NCBI RefSeq assembly: GCF_000243415.2
Contig: NZ_KI912270.1
Location: 5,847,837 to 5,911,836, forward strand
Source of the DNA: Mycolicibacterium tusciae JS617
GTDB taxonomy: Bacteria > Actinomycetota > Actinomycetes > Mycobacteriales > Mycobacteriaceae
DNA: 64,000 nucleotides
Reading direction: 5' to 3'
The notes beneath the pieces were generated by a model, which saw only the letters and a list, made by a program, of their open reading frames with translations, did not search any database and had not been told where the DNA came from. This document shows positions 16,988 to 27,025 of the stretch, piece after piece. The first letter of the stretch is position 1. Each line of letters opens with the position of its first letter. Made by a program: the position numbers and the translations under genes.

Positions 16988-17581
16988 GTGCACGTGGCCG
17001 TGGAAACCACCGAGATGTACCCGGGGGACATCAAGTCGGTGCTGATCTCGTCGGACGAAATTCAGGCGAAGGTCGCCGAGCTCGGTGCGCAGCTCGGCGC
17101 GGAGTATCGCGACGCCCTCGCCGAGAACAGCCAGGATCTTCTGCTCATCACGGTGCTCAAAGGTGCGGTGTTCTTCGTCACCGACCTCGCCAGGGCGATT
17201 CCGCTGCCGACCCAGCTGGAGTTCATGGCCGTCAGTTCGTACGGATCGTCGACGTCGTCGTCGGGCGTGGTACGCATCCTCAAGGACCTCGACCGCGACA
17301 TCAATGACCGCGACGTGTTGATCGTCGAGGACATCGTCGACTCCGGGCTCACGCTGTCCTGGCTGCTGCGCAACCTCGCGACCCGGCATCCGCGTTCGCT
17401 GAAGGTGTGCACGTTGATGCGCAAACCCGACGCCGCGGTACGCGCCGATGTCGACATCGCCTACGTCGGCTTCGACATCCCCAACGAGTTCGTCGTCGGC
17501 TACGGCCTCGACTATGCCGAGCGCTATCGCGACCTGCCCTACATCGGCACGCTGGACCCCAAGGTGTACGAGGAGCACTAA
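16988..17581 (+). CDS. hpt: hypoxanthine-guanine phosphoribosyltransferase
   Basis: 197 residues. The PRPP-binding loop [14 protein letters not shown] spans 109-122, with [11 protein letters not shown] as the flexible loop and [18 protein letters not shown] as the purine-binding segment. It salvages hypoxanthine and guanine to IMP and GMP. GTG 16988 gives MHV..., matching the M. tuberculosis N-terminus. It lies 13 bp after tilS in the same direction. Confidence 0.96.
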   Translation: MHVAVETTEMYPGDIKSVLISSDEIQAKVAELGAQLGAEYRDALAENSQDLLLITVLKGAVFFVTDLARAIPLPTQLEFMAVSSYGSSTSSSGVVRILKDLDRDINDRDVLIVEDIVDSGLTLSWLLRNLATRHPRSLKVCTLMRKPDAAVRADVDIAYVGFDIPNEFVVGYGLDYAERYRDLPYIGTLDPKVYEEH

Positions 17582-17614
17582 GTCGGAGGCTTTCAAACAG
17601 CTGCAGCTCGGCGC

Positions 17615-19873
17615 ATGATCGAGGGCGTGACCGAAACAGCGCTTCGGATCTGTCCGTTCTGCGAGGCCACCTGCGGCCTGACCCTGACCATCGACGACGG
17701 CCGACTCACCGGCGCGCGCGGCGACCGCGACGACGTGTTCAGCCACGGTTTCATCTGCCCGAAAGGGGCGAGCTTCGCCGAGCTCGACAACGACCCCGAC
17801 CGGCTGGTGCGGCCACTCCTGCGACGGGACGGCGTGCTGACCGAGGCCACGTGGGATGAGGCGTTCGCCGCCGTCGCCGACGGTCTTGGTGCGGTCGTGC
17901 GCGAGCACGGCGGAACCTCGGTTGGGGTGTATCTCGGCAACCCCAACGCGCACACGGTCGCGGGTGCGCTGTATCCGCCGGTGATCATCCGTGCGCTCGG
18001 CACCCGTCAGGTGTTCAGTGCGAGCACGCTGGACCAGATGCCCAAGCACGTCGCGCTCGGTCTGATGTTCGGCAGCCCGGTCGCTTTCACCGTGCCCGAT
18101 CTCGACCGCACGGACTACCTCGTCGTCATCGGCGCCAATCCCCTTGTGTCCAACGGCAGTCTGGCCACCGCCGCCGATTTTCCGGGCAAGCTGCGGGCGC
18201 TGCGTAAGCGTGGCGGCAAGCTCGTCGTCATCGACCCCGCCCGCACCCGTACCGCCGAACTCGCCGACCGGCACATCGCCCCCCGCCCCGGCACCGACGC
18301 CGCGCTGATGCTCGCCGTCGTCCACGTGCTGTTCGAGGAGGGTCTGGTCGACCTTGGGACCTCGGTTGCCACCCGCCCGTCCCGCCCCCTGGCCGACCAT
18401 GTCAACGGCGTCGACGACGTCCGCGCCGTCGCAGCGGATTTCGGGCCGGACACCGTCGCCGGGTACTGCGGGGTCGGAGCGGACGACATCCGGGTGCTCG
18501 CCCGTGAGCTCGCCGTCGCCCCGACGGCCGCCGTCTACGGCCGGATAGGCACGTCCACGGTCGAATTCGGAACGCTGGGCAGTTGGCTCGTCGACGTCAT
18601 CAACGTCCTGACGGGCAATCTCGACCGCCGGGGCGGGGCGATGTTCCCGCTCGGTCCCACCGCGCCCGCGCCTCGCCCGCCGAAGGCCGGTCGCGGTTTT
18701 TCGGTCGGGCGCTGGCACAGCCGCGTCTCCGGTTATCCCGAAGCGCTGTCCGAATTCCCGGCGGCCGCGCTCGCCGAGGAGATCGACACCCCCGGCGACG
18801 GACAGATCAAGGCGATGATCACGATCGCCGGAAACCCGGTGCTGTCCGCTCCCGACGGCGACCGCCTCGACCGTGCGCTCGACGGCGTCGGGTTCATGGT
18901 GAGCGTCGACCCCTACCTCAACGAGACGACGCGTCACGCGGACGTCATCCTGCCGCCACCGCCGCCCTCCCAAAGCGCCCACTTCGATTTCGCGCTCAAC
19001 AACCTCGCGGTGCGCAACAACGCCCGGTATTCGCCGCCGGTGTTGCCGACCGACGGCCGACCCGACGAGGCGGAGATCCTGTCGCGGATCGCGCTCGTTC
19101 TGTTCGGTGCCGGCGCCGACGCCGATCCCGCCGCCGTCGACGAACAGGTCATCGCGGCGACATTGGCGAAGGAGACCGCCGATCCGACCTCGCCGGTCGC
19201 CGGGCGTCCCGTCGCCGATCTGACCGCGATGCTGCCACCCGGGCCGGGATACGAGCGCCGCCTCGACATGATGCTCCGGCTGGGTGCCTACGGCGATGCG
19301 TTCGGTGCCAAGCCGGATGGTCTCACGCTGCAGCGACTCAAAGACGCCCCGCACGGAGTCGACCTGGGTCCGTTGCAGCCGCGCCTGACCGAGGTGCTTC
19401 GGACGCCAACGGAGAGAATCGAACTCGCTCCGCCGCCGCTCATCGAGGAGGCGGCGCGGCTTCGGGAGGCACTCGGGAAGCGGGCCGATCGTTTCGTGCT
19501 GATCGGACGACGGCATCTGCGTTCCAACAACAGCTGGATGCACAACGTGCCCGCACTCGCAGGCGGCAGCAATCGGTGCACGTTGCGGATCCATCCCGAC
19601 GACGCCGCCGAGCTCGGCCTGACCGACACCGCGGTCGTGAAGGGCCCGGGCGGAGAAGTGCTGGCTGCTGTCGAGATCACCGACGGCATGCGGCGCGGGG
19701 TGGTGTCCCTGCCACACGGATGGGGTCATGACCGCGGTGGCACAGGCCTACAGGTCGCGTCGCGCAATCCCGGGGTGAGCGTCAATCAGCTCAACGCAGG
19801 CAATCTGCTCGACCCGCTGTCGGGCACCGCGGTGCTGAACGGGATCCCGGTGGACATCGCTCCTGCGGGTTAG
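17615..19873 (+). CDS. molybdopterin-dependent oxidoreductase with N-terminal [4Fe-4S] site
   Basis: 752 residues. The N-terminal cluster motif is CPFCEATC...CPKG (C-x2-C-x3-C-x26-C), as in formate dehydrogenase and nitrate reductase catalytic subunits. The molybdopterin-binding domains follow (VIGANPLVSNG, VVIDPARTRTAELAD, MITIAGNPVLSAPD), then the C-terminal dinucleotide-binding barrel with HGWGHDRGGTGLQVASRNPG. No Tat signal, so probably cytoplasmic. The protein residue ligating Mo is not obvious and no partner subunit lies nearby, so the substrate is unknown. Start ATG 17615; GTG 17627 is an alternative. I do not recall this gene at the corresponding place in M. tuberculosis, so it looks like an insertion between hpt and lpqG. 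Confidence 0.88.
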   Translation: MIEGVTETALRICPFCEATCGLTLTIDDGRLTGARGDRDDVFSHGFICPKGASFAELDNDPDRLVRPLLRRDGVLTEATWDEAFAAVADGLGAVVREHGGTSVGVYLGNPNAHTVAGALYPPVIIRALGTRQVFSASTLDQMPKHVALGLMFGSPVAFTVPDLDRTDYLVVIGANPLVSNGSLATAADFPGKLRALRKRGGKLVVIDPARTRTAELADRHIAPRPGTDAALMLAVVHVLFEEGLVDLGTSVATRPSRPLADHVNGVDDVRAVAADFGPDTVAGYCGVGADDIRVLARELAVAPTAAVYGRIGTSTVEFGTLGSWLVDVINVLTGNLDRRGGAMFPLGPTAPAPRPPKAGRGFSVGRWHSRVSGYPEALSEFPAAALAEEIDTPGDGQIKAMITIAGNPVLSAPDGDRLDRALDGVGFMVSVDPYLNETTRHADVILPPPPPSQSAHFDFALNNLAVRNNARYSPPVLPTDGRPDEAEILSRIALVLFGAGADADPAAVDEQVIAATLAKETADPTSPVAGRPVADLTAMLPPGPGYERRLDMMLRLGAYGDAFGAKPDGLTLQRLKDAPHGVDLGPLQPRLTEVLRTPTERIELAPPPLIEEAARLREALGKRADRFVLIGRRHLRSNNSWMHNVPALAGGSNRCTLRIHPDDAAELGLTDTAVVKGPGGEVLAAVEITDGMRRGVVSLPHGWGHDRGGTGLQVASRNPGVSVNQLNAGNLLDPLSGTAVLNGIPVDIAPAG

Positions 19874-19919
19874 GCAAGCTCCCGCGGGTTAGGCAAGCTC
19901 CTGCGGGTTAGTCGAGCTC
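19861..19919. repeat. 19-bp tandem repeat at the convergent oxidoreductase/lpqG stops
   Basis: Three near-identical 19-bp units of the form GCGGGTTAGGCAAGCTCCY start at 19865, 19884 and 19903. The first supplies TAG to the plus-strand oxidoreductase. The TTA of the third supplies TAA to minus-strand lpqG. Confidence 0.85.
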
Positions 19920-20660
19920 CCAGATCACCGTCACGCTGAACCCGACGGTCTGCTGGCCGGGTTCGACCGGTACTGGCGCGGCCATGGCCATCTCCGCGCC
20001 GCGCTGCATCGGGACGGGCGGCTGGGTTCCGGCGATCTCGGAAATCGAAATCACGTTGCCGAGGGTGAGGCCGGACAGCTGCGCGTACTGCTCGGCGCGG
20101 TCCTTGGCGTCATTGAAAGCTCGAGCACGCGCGTCCTTCACGAGTTGTGAATCGTCGTCGATCGAATAGCTCACGTTGTTGATCCGGGTCGCATTGCCGC
20201 CGGTGCTGACGATGAGGGCCAGCGCCTGCGACGCGGCGTCGAGCTGGCGGATCTTCACGTCGATCGAATTGCTCGCGCGGTAGCCGACGATGGCCGTGCT
20301 GTCGGTCGTCGGCGCGAACTGCGGCTGCAGGCTCACCTGGCTGGTGCTGATGTCGTTTCGATCGACGCCTGCCTCCACCAGCGCGTTGATCACCCCGAGC
20401 TGACGGTCGCTGACCTGGTTCATCGCGCCGGTGACGTCGGGGGCGGTGAACTCGATCGACGCGTTGACGTTCAACGTGTCCGGAGTGCCTTTGACTTCGC
20501 CGGAGCCCACGACGGTGACCTGCCGGACGTCGGTGTTCGTGGTCGGGGCGGCCGCCGTCGGACCCGACGTCGCATCGCAACCCGACAGTGTGGCGACCAG
20601 TCCCGCGGCGGCGAGGACGAGCAGTCGGGTGGTCAACTTCGCTCGCGCGGCGATCGGCAT
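19908..20660 (-). CDS. lpqG: lipoprotein LpqG, SIMPL (DUF541) domain
   Basis: 250 residues. A signal peptide with lipobox LSGC (cleavage before Cys) indicates a lipid-anchored envelope protein. The SIMPL domain fills the rest, with the opening VTVVGSGEVKGTPDTLNVNAS and the later RARAFNDAKDRAEQYAQLSGL typical of the family. SIMPL proteins form oligomeric periplasmic rings of uncertain function. ATG 20660 is the start of the Arg-containing signal sequence. It is the orthologue of M. tuberculosis Rv3623 by position and domain. The adjacent ephA gene ends 31 bp upstream. Confidence 0.9.
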   Translation of the reverse strand: MPIAARAKLTTRLLVLAAAGLVATLSGCDATSGPTAAAPTTNTDVRQVTVVGSGEVKGTPDTLNVNASIEFTAPDVTGAMNQVSDRQLGVINALVEAGVDRNDISTSQVSLQPQFAPTTDSTAIVGYRASNSIDVKIRQLDAASQALALIVSTGGNATRINNVSYSIDDDSQLVKDARARAFNDAKDRAEQYAQLSGLTLGNVISISEIAGTQPPVPMQRGAEMAMAAPVPVEPGQQTVGFSVTVIWELD

Positions 20661-20691
20661 GAGAGGCACCATACCGTCAGGCTCGGTGCAC

Positions 20692-21588
20692 CTATGGCTG
20701 CTGCACTTCGCGCAGAAAGGCCACCAGGATTCGGTTGACCTCGTCGGGCCGCTCCTGCTGTATCCAATGCCCCGCACCGTCGATCCACCGCTCGGTGTAC
20801 GGCCCCGCGACGACCTCACGCGCGCGGGCGGGATTCATTGTGGGGCCGACAGGGTCGGCCGTGCCCCCTACGAACAGCGCGGGCGCAGTGGTCTGTGCGC
20901 CGGCGAGCTGCGGCGTCGATTCCCAGTTGCGGTCGTAGTTGCGGTACCAGTTGAGCGCGCCGGTGAACCCGGTTCTGCTGAACTCGGCCACGTAGTGGTC
21001 GAACTCGTCGCCGTTGATCCAGTCGGGCAACGGCGCGTCGCCTGCGATCAGCCCGGCGAACATTCCGCGCATCGTGATCGCCACGTCGGCCTCCATCTCG
21101 GCGTCGGCGAGTCCGGGTTCCTGGAAGCGCAGCATGTAGAAGTCGTCCCCGAACTTCTCCCGCCAGCGTTCGGTCGGGCGGGAACGCGCACGGGGAATGG
21201 GTGGAACGCTGAGCCCGGCGACCGCCCGGACCCGGTCGGGATGCAGCAGCGCGGTGTGCCACACGACCATGGCGCCCCAGTCGTGGCCGATGAAGACCGC
21301 CTGCCGGGCGCCGGCCTCATCGAGCAGGGCGACGAGATCGCCGGTCAGCGCGTGGATGTCGTACTCCTCGACGGCGTCGGGGCGGCTGGAGCCGCCGTAC
21401 CCACGCTGATCGGGGGCGACGACGTGGTAGCCCGCGTCGGCGAGAACCGGGATCTGGTGCCGCCACGAATAAGCCAGTTCAGGGAATCCGTGGGCCAGCA
21501 CCACCAGAGGCGCACCGCGTTCTCCGGCTTCCATGATCCGAAGCGCCACCCCGTTTATCTCGACTATCCGTTCGGTCGAGCTGTGCAC
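20692..21588 (-). CDS. ephA: epoxide hydrolase EphA (alpha/beta hydrolase)
   Basis: 298 residues. Oxyanion/HG motif LAHGFPELAYSWRHQ, nucleophile elbow GHDWGA (nucleophilic Asp) and catalytic His in GAGHWIQQERP. The LAPDQRG-type segment (VVAPDQRGYGGSSRP) is typical of epoxide hydrolases. It opens epoxides to diols through an aspartyl ester. GTG 21588 gives MHSSTERIVEING, close to M. tuberculosis EphA; GTG 21606 would add six residues. It is divergent from ftsH over about 100 bp. Confidence 0.92.
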   Translation of the reverse strand: MHSSTERIVEINGVALRIMEAGERGAPLVVLAHGFPELAYSWRHQIPVLADAGYHVVAPDQRGYGGSSRPDAVEEYDIHALTGDLVALLDEAGARQAVFIGHDWGAMVVWHTALLHPDRVRAVAGLSVPPIPRARSRPTERWREKFGDDFYMLRFQEPGLADAEMEADVAITMRGMFAGLIAGDAPLPDWINGDEFDHYVAEFSRTGFTGALNWYRNYDRNWESTPQLAGAQTTAPALFVGGTADPVGPTMNPARAREVVAGPYTERWIDGAGHWIQQERPDEVNRILVAFLREVQQP

Positions 21589-21688
21589 GACGCCAGCCAA
21601 GCACACCGGCGGGAACCTTAGTTCGTTGGTCTAGCGGTAGCCTTGAGGTTTCTGACTGCGCATAGAGGAAGTCGACGACGGACATTCG

Positions 21689-24028
21689 ATGAACCGGAAA
21701 AATGTTATCCGCACGCTCACCGTGGTTGCGGTGGTGTTGTTGCTGGGTTGGTCCTTCTACTACTTCAGTGACGACACGCGCGGTTTCAAGCCCGTCGATA
21801 CCTCTGTCGCGATGTCCCAGATCAGCAGCGACAACGTCAAGAGCGCCCAGATCGACGACCGTGAGCAGCAGCTTCGGCTCGAGCTGAAGAAACCCAACAG
21901 CGACACCCAGGACAGCGACAAGATCATCACCAAGTACCCCACGGGGTACGGAGTGCAGCTGTTCGACGCGTTGAGCGCCAAGAACGCCAAGATCAACACC
22001 GTCGTGAACCAGGGCAGCATGTTGGGCTCGCTACTCATCTACCTGCTCCCGCTACTGCTGCTCGTCGGCTTGTTCGTGATGTTCTCCCGCATGCAGAGTG
22101 GCGGCCGGATGGGCTTCGGCTTCGGCAAGTCCAAGGCCAAGCAGCTGTCCAAGGACATGCCCAAGACCACGTTCGCCGATGTGGCCGGTGTCGACGAGGC
22201 TGTCGAGGAGCTCTACGAGATCAAGGACTTCCTGCAGAACCCGACGCGGTATCAGGCGCTCGGCGCCAAGATCCCCAAGGGCGTGCTGCTCTACGGTCCG
22301 CCGGGCACCGGTAAGACGCTGCTGGCCCGCGCGGTCGCGGGTGAGGCCGGGGTTCCGTTCTTCACGATTTCAGGTTCGGACTTTGTCGAGATGTTCGTCG
22401 GCGTCGGCGCCTCCCGTGTGCGCGACCTGTTCGAGCAGGCCAAGCAGAACAGCCCATGCATCATCTTCGTTGACGAGATCGACGCCGTCGGACGGCAGCG
22501 CGGCGCAGGACTCGGCGGTGGCCACGACGAACGCGAGCAGACACTGAACCAGCTGCTCGTGGAGATGGACGGCTTCGGCGAGCGTGCGGGCGTCATCCTG
22601 ATCGCCGCGACCAACCGGCCGGACATCCTTGACCCTGCGCTGTTACGGCCCGGCCGCTTCGACCGTCAGATCCCGGTCTCCAATCCCGACCTGGCAGGTC
22701 GTAGGGCCGTGCTCAAGGTGCATTCGCAGGGCAAGCCGATCGCGGACGACGCCGACCTCGACGGGCTGGCCAAGCGGACGGTCGGCATGTCCGGCGCCGA
22801 TCTGGCCAACGTGATCAACGAAGCCGCGTTGCTTACCGCCCGCGAGAACGGCACCGTCATCACCGGCCCTGCGCTGGAGGAGGCCGTCGACCGCGTCGTC
22901 GGCGGGCCGCGGCGCAAGGGCCGCATCATCAGCGAGCACGAGAAGAAGATCACCGCCTACCACGAGGGCGGCCACACGCTGGCGGCATGGGCGATGCCCG
23001 ACATCGACCCGATCTACAAGGTGACGATCCTGGCCCGTGGGCGCACCGGCGGACACGCGATGTCGGTCCCCGAGGACGACAAGGGCCTCATGACCCGCTC
23101 GGAGATGATCGCGCGACTGGTGTTCGCGATGGGCGGCCGGGCCGCGGAGGAACTGGTGTTCCGCGAGCCGACCACCGGCGCGGTCTCCGACATCGAGCAG
23201 GCCACCAAGATCGCCCGCGCAATGGTCACCGAGTACGGCATGAGCAGCAAGCTGGGTGCGGTGCGGTACGGAACCGAGCACGGCGACCCGTTCCTGGGGC
23301 GCACCATGGGCACCCAGGCGGACTACAGCCACGAGGTTGCGCAGATCATCGACGACGAGGTCCGCAAGCTGATCGAGGCCGCGCACACCGAGGCCTGGGA
23401 GATACTCACCGAATATCGCGATGTGCTCGACATTCTGGCAGGCGAGCTGCTGGAGAAGGAGACGTTGCACCGCGCCGAGCTGAAGGCGATCTTCGAGGAT
23501 GTAAAGAAGCGTCCGCGCCTGACCATGTTCGACGACTTCGGTGGCCGCATCCCCTCGGACAAGCCGCCGATCAAGACGCCGGGCGAGCTGGCGATCGAAC
23601 GTGGAGAGCCCTGGCCCAAGCCGGTGCCCGAACCCGCGTTCAAGACCGCCATCGCGGCGGCCAGTAGGGCCGCGGAGGCCACCAAGGTCGCCGACGCCGG
23701 TAAGAACGGCGCAAATGGCAACGGTGCCAACGGAACCGCAGCGCCAACCCAACCGGACTACGGTGCTCCCGCGGGCTGGCACGCTCCCGGGTGGCCCCCG
23801 CAGCCGAACCAGCAGCAGCCGAACCAGCAGCATCCCCAGCCGCAGGGTTATTGGTATCCGCCACCAAATCCGCCCGGCTGGCACAACCCAAATGTCGCAG
23901 GCGGGGCTCCGCAGCCCTATCCCCCGTATCAGCCCTACCCGCAGCCCGGCCACCCACCTCAGGGGGGCCAACCGAACCCGAACGATGAACCGGGTCAGGA
24001 GAACGGTCGGCATAACCCGCACGGCTGA
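21689..24028 (+). CDS. ftsH: ATP-dependent zinc metalloprotease FtsH
   Basis: 779 residues. Transmembrane helices at about 7-26 and 113-133 flank an extracytoplasmic domain. AAA ATPase: Walker A GPPGTGKT (203-210), Walker B IIFVDEID (258-265), second region of homology [20 protein letters not shown]. Zinc site HEGGH (425-429). It degrades membrane proteins and unstable cytoplasmic regulators as a hexamer. The last 110 residues are a Pro/Gln/Asn-rich low-complexity tail common in mycobacterial FtsH. It heads the ftsH-folE-folP-folB-folK cluster. Confidence 0.98.
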   Translation: MNRKNVIRTLTVVAVVLLLGWSFYYFSDDTRGFKPVDTSVAMSQISSDNVKSAQIDDREQQLRLELKKPNSDTQDSDKIITKYPTGYGVQLFDALSAKNAKINTVVNQGSMLGSLLIYLLPLLLLVGLFVMFSRMQSGGRMGFGFGKSKAKQLSKDMPKTTFADVAGVDEAVEELYEIKDFLQNPTRYQALGAKIPKGVLLYGPPGTGKTLLARAVAGEAGVPFFTISGSDFVEMFVGVGASRVRDLFEQAKQNSPCIIFVDEIDAVGRQRGAGLGGGHDEREQTLNQLLVEMDGFGERAGVILIAATNRPDILDPALLRPGRFDRQIPVSNPDLAGRRAVLKVHSQGKPIADDADLDGLAKRTVGMSGADLANVINEAALLTARENGTVITGPALEEAVDRVVGGPRRKGRIISEHEKKITAYHEGGHTLAAWAMPDIDPIYKVTILARGRTGGHAMSVPEDDKGLMTRSEMIARLVFAMGGRAAEELVFREPTTGAVSDIEQATKIARAMVTEYGMSSKLGAVRYGTEHGDPFLGRTMGTQADYSHEVAQIIDDEVRKLIEAAHTEAWEILTEYRDVLDILAGELLEKETLHRAELKAIFEDVKKRPRLTMFDDFGGRIPSDKPPIKTPGELAIERGEPWPKPVPEPAFKTAIAAASRAAEATKVADAGKNGANGNGANGTAAPTQPDYGAPAGWHAPGWPPQPNQQQPNQQHPQPQGYWYPPPNPPGWHNPNVAGGAPQPYPPYQPYPQPGHPPQGGQPNPNDEPGQENGRHNPHG

Positions 24029-24056
24029 CAGGCTTGCAGGGTCATAGGAGGCTTCA

Positions 24057-24665
24057 ATGACGCAGTCGCAGAACAACTCTGTCAAATTCGAACCCGGAGT
24101 GTTCGACCAACCGCGCGCGGAGGCGGCGGTGCGCGAGTTGCTGATCGCGGTGGGCGAAGACCCTGACCGGCATGGCCTGGAGGAAACCCCGGCCCGGGTC
24201 GCGCGCGCCTACAAGGAGTTGTTCGCGGGCCTGTACACCGACCCGGACACGGTGCTGAACACCACCTTCGACGAACAGCACGACGAATTGGTGATCGTCA
24301 AACAGATACCGATGTACTCCACGTGCGAACACCACCTGGTGTCGTTCCACGGGGTGGCGCATGTCGGCTACATCCCCGGTGAGGACGGGCGGGTCACCGG
24401 GCTGTCGAAAATCGCGCGGCTGGTGGATCTTTACGCCAAGCGGCCGCAGGTGCAGGAACGGCTGACCGCGCAGATCGCCGACGCGCTGATGCGCAAGCTG
24501 AATCCGCGCGGGGCCATCGTGGTGGTCGAGGCCGAACACCTCTGCATGGCGATGCGGGGCGTCCGCAAGCCCGGCGCCGTCACCACGACGTCGGCGGTGC
24601 GGGGACAATTCAAGACCGACAGCGTGTCCAGGTCCGAAGCTCTGGATCTCATCCTGCGGAAGTGA
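24057..24665 (+). CDS. folE: GTP cyclohydrolase I
   Basis: 202 residues. Zinc/active-site motifs [20 protein letters not shown] and HLCMAMRGV are complete. It converts GTP to 7,8-dihydroneopterin triphosphate, the first step of folate synthesis. AGGAGG at 24046-24051 precedes ATG 24057. The stop overlaps the folP start (GTGA), coupling the two enzymes. Confidence 0.97.
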   Translation: MTQSQNNSVKFEPGVFDQPRAEAAVRELLIAVGEDPDRHGLEETPARVARAYKELFAGLYTDPDTVLNTTFDEQHDELVIVKQIPMYSTCEHHLVSFHGVAHVGYIPGEDGRVTGLSKIARLVDLYAKRPQVQERLTAQIADALMRKLNPRGAIVVVEAEHLCMAMRGVRKPGAVTTTSAVRGQFKTDSVSRSEALDLILRK

Positions 24666-25480
24666 ATCCACCACGGTTGCAGGTCATGGGGGTTGTGAAC
24701 GTCACCGCCGACTCCTTCTCCGACGGCGGACTCTTTCTCGACCGTGACCGCGCCGTCGCCCACGGGCTGGCGTTGGCCGCCGAAGGTGCCGCGATCGTCG
24801 ATGTCGGAGGCGAGTCCACGCGACCGGGTGCCACGCGTATCGATCCGGAGGTCGAAACATCGCGGGTGGTACCGGTCATCAAAGAGCTTGCCGAACAGGG
24901 TATTACGGTCAGTATCGACACCATGCACGCGGCGGTGGCGCAGGCTGCACTGGAGAACGGCGCCCGGATAGTCAACGACGTGTCCGGCGGTCGGGCCGAT
25001 CCGGACATGGCTCCGCTGCTCGCCGACGCCAAAGTTCCGTGGGTGCTGATGCACTGGCGTTCCGTCGGCACGGCCCGACCCCATGACGCGCCCGCCTACG
25101 GTGACGTGGTCGCCGAGGTTCGCGACGAACTCATGGCCAGTGTCGACGCCGCGGTGGCGGCCGGCGTGGATCCGGTGAATGTGATCATCGATCCCGGACT
25201 GGGTTTCGCCAAGACCGCAGAACACAACTGGGCGATCCTGCGGGCGCTGCCGGAGTTCGTCGGTACGGGAGTGCCGGTGTTGGTCGGTGCATCTCGTAAG
25301 CGCTTCCTTGGCACGCTGTTGGCGCGTCAGGATGGCGAACCGCGTCCGCCTGACGGCAGGGAGACCGCGACCGCGGTGATCTCCGCGCTCGCCGGACTGC
25401 ACGGCGCGTGGGGTGTCCGGGTGCACGACGTGCGGGCGTCGGTGGACGCCATCAAGGTGCTCGAGGCTTGGAATGGTTGA
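24662..25480 (+). CDS. folP: dihydropteroate synthase
   Basis: 272 residues. Pterin/PPi-binding motifs [34 protein letters not shown] and the C-terminal GASRKRFLG are intact. It condenses p-aminobenzoate with dihydropterin pyrophosphate and is the sulfonamide target. GTG 24662 overlaps the folE TGA. It ends a few residues after AIKVLEAW, shorter than the M. tuberculosis FolP1 tail as I remember it. Confidence 0.96.
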   Translation: MNPPRLQVMGVVNVTADSFSDGGLFLDRDRAVAHGLALAAEGAAIVDVGGESTRPGATRIDPEVETSRVVPVIKELAEQGITVSIDTMHAAVAQAALENGARIVNDVSGGRADPDMAPLLADAKVPWVLMHWRSVGTARPHDAPAYGDVVAEVRDELMASVDAAVAAGVDPVNVIIDPGLGFAKTAEHNWAILRALPEFVGTGVPVLVGASRKRFLGTLLARQDGEPRPPDGRETATAVISALAGLHGAWGVRVHDVRASVDAIKVLEAWNG

Positions 25481-25482
25481 GC

Positions 25483-25863
25483 GTGGCTGATCGAATCGAA
25501 TTGCGCGGGTTGACCGTTCGGGGACACCACGGAGTGTTCGACCATGAGCGCCGCGACGGCCAGGATTTCGTCATCGACATCATTGTCTGGGTCGACCTCG
25601 CTGCTGCGGCGGCAAGTGACGACCTGGCCGACACCCTGGATTACGGCAGGCTGGCTCAACGGGCCGCCGACGTCGTAGCGGGTCCACCGCGCAATCTCAT
25701 CGAGACGGTGGCAGGGGAGATCGCCGACGACATCATGGCCGACGCGCGGGTACACGCTGTCGAGGTGGCGGTGCACAAACCTGCCGCGCCGATCCCACTG
25801 ACCTTCGCCGACGTGGCTGTGGTGGCACGCCGATCGCGTCGCAGCGGACGGGGCAACTCATGA
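25483..25863 (+). CDS. folB: dihydroneopterin aldolase
   Basis: 126 residues from GTG 25483, two bases after the folP stop. Signature segments [19 protein letters not shown] and TLDYGRLAQ, plus [17 protein letters not shown] with the conserved Lys, define FolB. It cleaves dihydroneopterin to hydroxymethyl-dihydropterin and glycolaldehyde. A 97-bp spacer separates it from folK. Confidence 0.95.
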   Translation: MADRIELRGLTVRGHHGVFDHERRDGQDFVIDIIVWVDLAAAAASDDLADTLDYGRLAQRAADVVAGPPRNLIETVAGEIADDIMADARVHAVEVAVHKPAAPIPLTFADVAVVARRSRRSGRGNS

Positions 25864-25960
25864 CGCCCCGAAGGCGATCGCGAGTGAGGATCGCAGCGAG
25901 GCACGAGCGAGGACCGAAGGGCCCACGCCCGGAGGGCAGGGGACGAGCGGGAGTCGGGGC
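25864..25960. other. purine-rich repetitive spacer between folB and folK
   Basis: 97 bp with no reading frame of note. It is built of iterated GCGAG/GAGCGAGG words (GCGAGTGAGG, GCAGCGAGG, ACGAGCGAGG) and ends in a GGGAG-rich stretch that could serve as the folK ribosome-binding region. All other fol genes in the cluster overlap or lie within 30 bp, so this looks inserted. Confidence 0.6.
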
Positions 25961-26473
25961 ATGACTCAAGTGGTGCTGTCGATCGGTTCGAACCTCGGCG
26001 ACAGGCTGGCGCGATTGCAGTCGGTCGTCGACGGCCTCGGAGTTGCGGTCCGCGCCGTCTCGCCGGTGTACGAGACCGATCCATGGGGCGGCGTCGAACA
26101 GGGTGCGTTTCTCAACGCGGTGGTGCTCGCCGACGATCCCGCGCTCGACGCCCGCGGGTGGCTGCGCCGCGCGCAAGAACTGGAACAGGCCGCCGAGCGC
26201 CTGCGCGACGAGCGGTGGGGACCCCGCACGCTGGACATCGACCTCGTCATGTGCAGCTCGGGTGGGCGTGAGATCAGGTCCGACGACGAGGAACTGACAT
26301 TGCCGCATCCGCTGGCGCATGAGCGCGCGTTCGTGCTCGTGCCGTGGCTCGCCGTCGAACCCGCCGCCACGCTGTCCGTTGCAGGCGAGCGGCGGTCCGT
26401 CGAGAAACTGCTCGCCGAACTCGACCCCGCCGATCGCGACGGGGTGCGGCTTACCGACGCGGCGCTGAGCTGA
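25961..26473 (+). CDS. folK: 2-amino-4-hydroxy-6-hydroxymethyldihydropteridine pyrophosphokinase
   Basis: 170 residues. SIGSNLGDR at the N-terminus, VYETDPWGG, and the HPPK signature ERWGPRTLDIDLVM followed by LPHPLAHERAFVLVPW. It transfers pyrophosphate from ATP to the pterin to form the FolP substrate. Its TGA shares one base with the next ATG (TGATG). Confidence 0.96.
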   Translation: MTQVVLSIGSNLGDRLARLQSVVDGLGVAVRAVSPVYETDPWGGVEQGAFLNAVVLADDPALDARGWLRRAQELEQAAERLRDERWGPRTLDIDLVMCSSGGREIRSDDEELTLPHPLAHERAFVLVPWLAVEPAATLSVAGERRSVEKLLAELDPADRDGVRLTDAALS

Positions 26474-26949
26474 TGGGTCCCACCCGCAAGCGCGATCTCA
26501 CCACCGCGACCGTGGCTGCCGCCGTGGCGGCGTACCTACTCGTACTGACGCTGTATCGGTTCTTTCCGCCGATCACCCTGCTGTCCGGAGTCTCGTTGCT
26601 GGTGGTCGCGATTGCCGAGGCGGGCTGGGGTTTCTATGTGAGGGGCAAGATAAACGACGGGCACATCGGTGACGGTCCCGGCTGGCTGCATCCGCTCGCG
26701 GTGGCCAGGTCTGTGTCGATCGCCAAGGCCTCGGCGTGGGTGGGCGCAGTGGTGTTCGGCTGGTGGCTTGGCGTGCTCGCCTACCTGTTGCCGCGGCGCT
26801 CGACTTTGCGAGTTGCAGGCGAGGATACGGCCGGCGCGGTCGTGGCTGCCGCATGTGCCTTCGCACTGGTGGCCGCCGCTCTGTGGCTACAGCATTGCTG
26901 CAAGTCGCCACCGGAGCCGCCCGACAACCCTGACGGCGCAACGGAGTAG
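26473..26949 (+). CDS. DUF3180 membrane protein
   Basis: 158 residues with four predicted transmembrane helices (about 10-28, 33-55, 83-103, 115-138). Position after folK and sequence pattern match the Rv3605c-type DUF3180 proteins conserved at mycobacterial fol clusters. No catalytic motif; function unknown. The start overlaps the folK stop by one base, implying coupling. Confidence 0.85.
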   Translation: MGPTRKRDLTTATVAAAVAAYLLVLTLYRFFPPITLLSGVSLLVVAIAEAGWGFYVRGKINDGHIGDGPGWLHPLAVARSVSIAKASAWVGAVVFGWWLGVLAYLLPRRSTLRVAGEDTAGAVVAAACAFALVAAALWLQHCCKSPPEPPDNPDGATE

Positions 26950-27025
26950 CAGGTTTCAACGCGCGCGCGCCGAATCGCCGAAGCGGTCGACACGCTAGGT
27001 GACCTGTGGCGGGTATTGTCGCCCC

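Noticed and set aside
16862..19729. A 955-codon minus-strand open frame
   Set aside because: It is antisense to tilS, hpt and the molybdopterin oxidoreductase, whose motifs are all on the plus strand; low-complexity His/Arg/Gly composition.
22643..24085. A 480-codon minus-strand open frame opposite ftsH
   Set aside because: Antisense shadow of ftsH, with no motif of its own.
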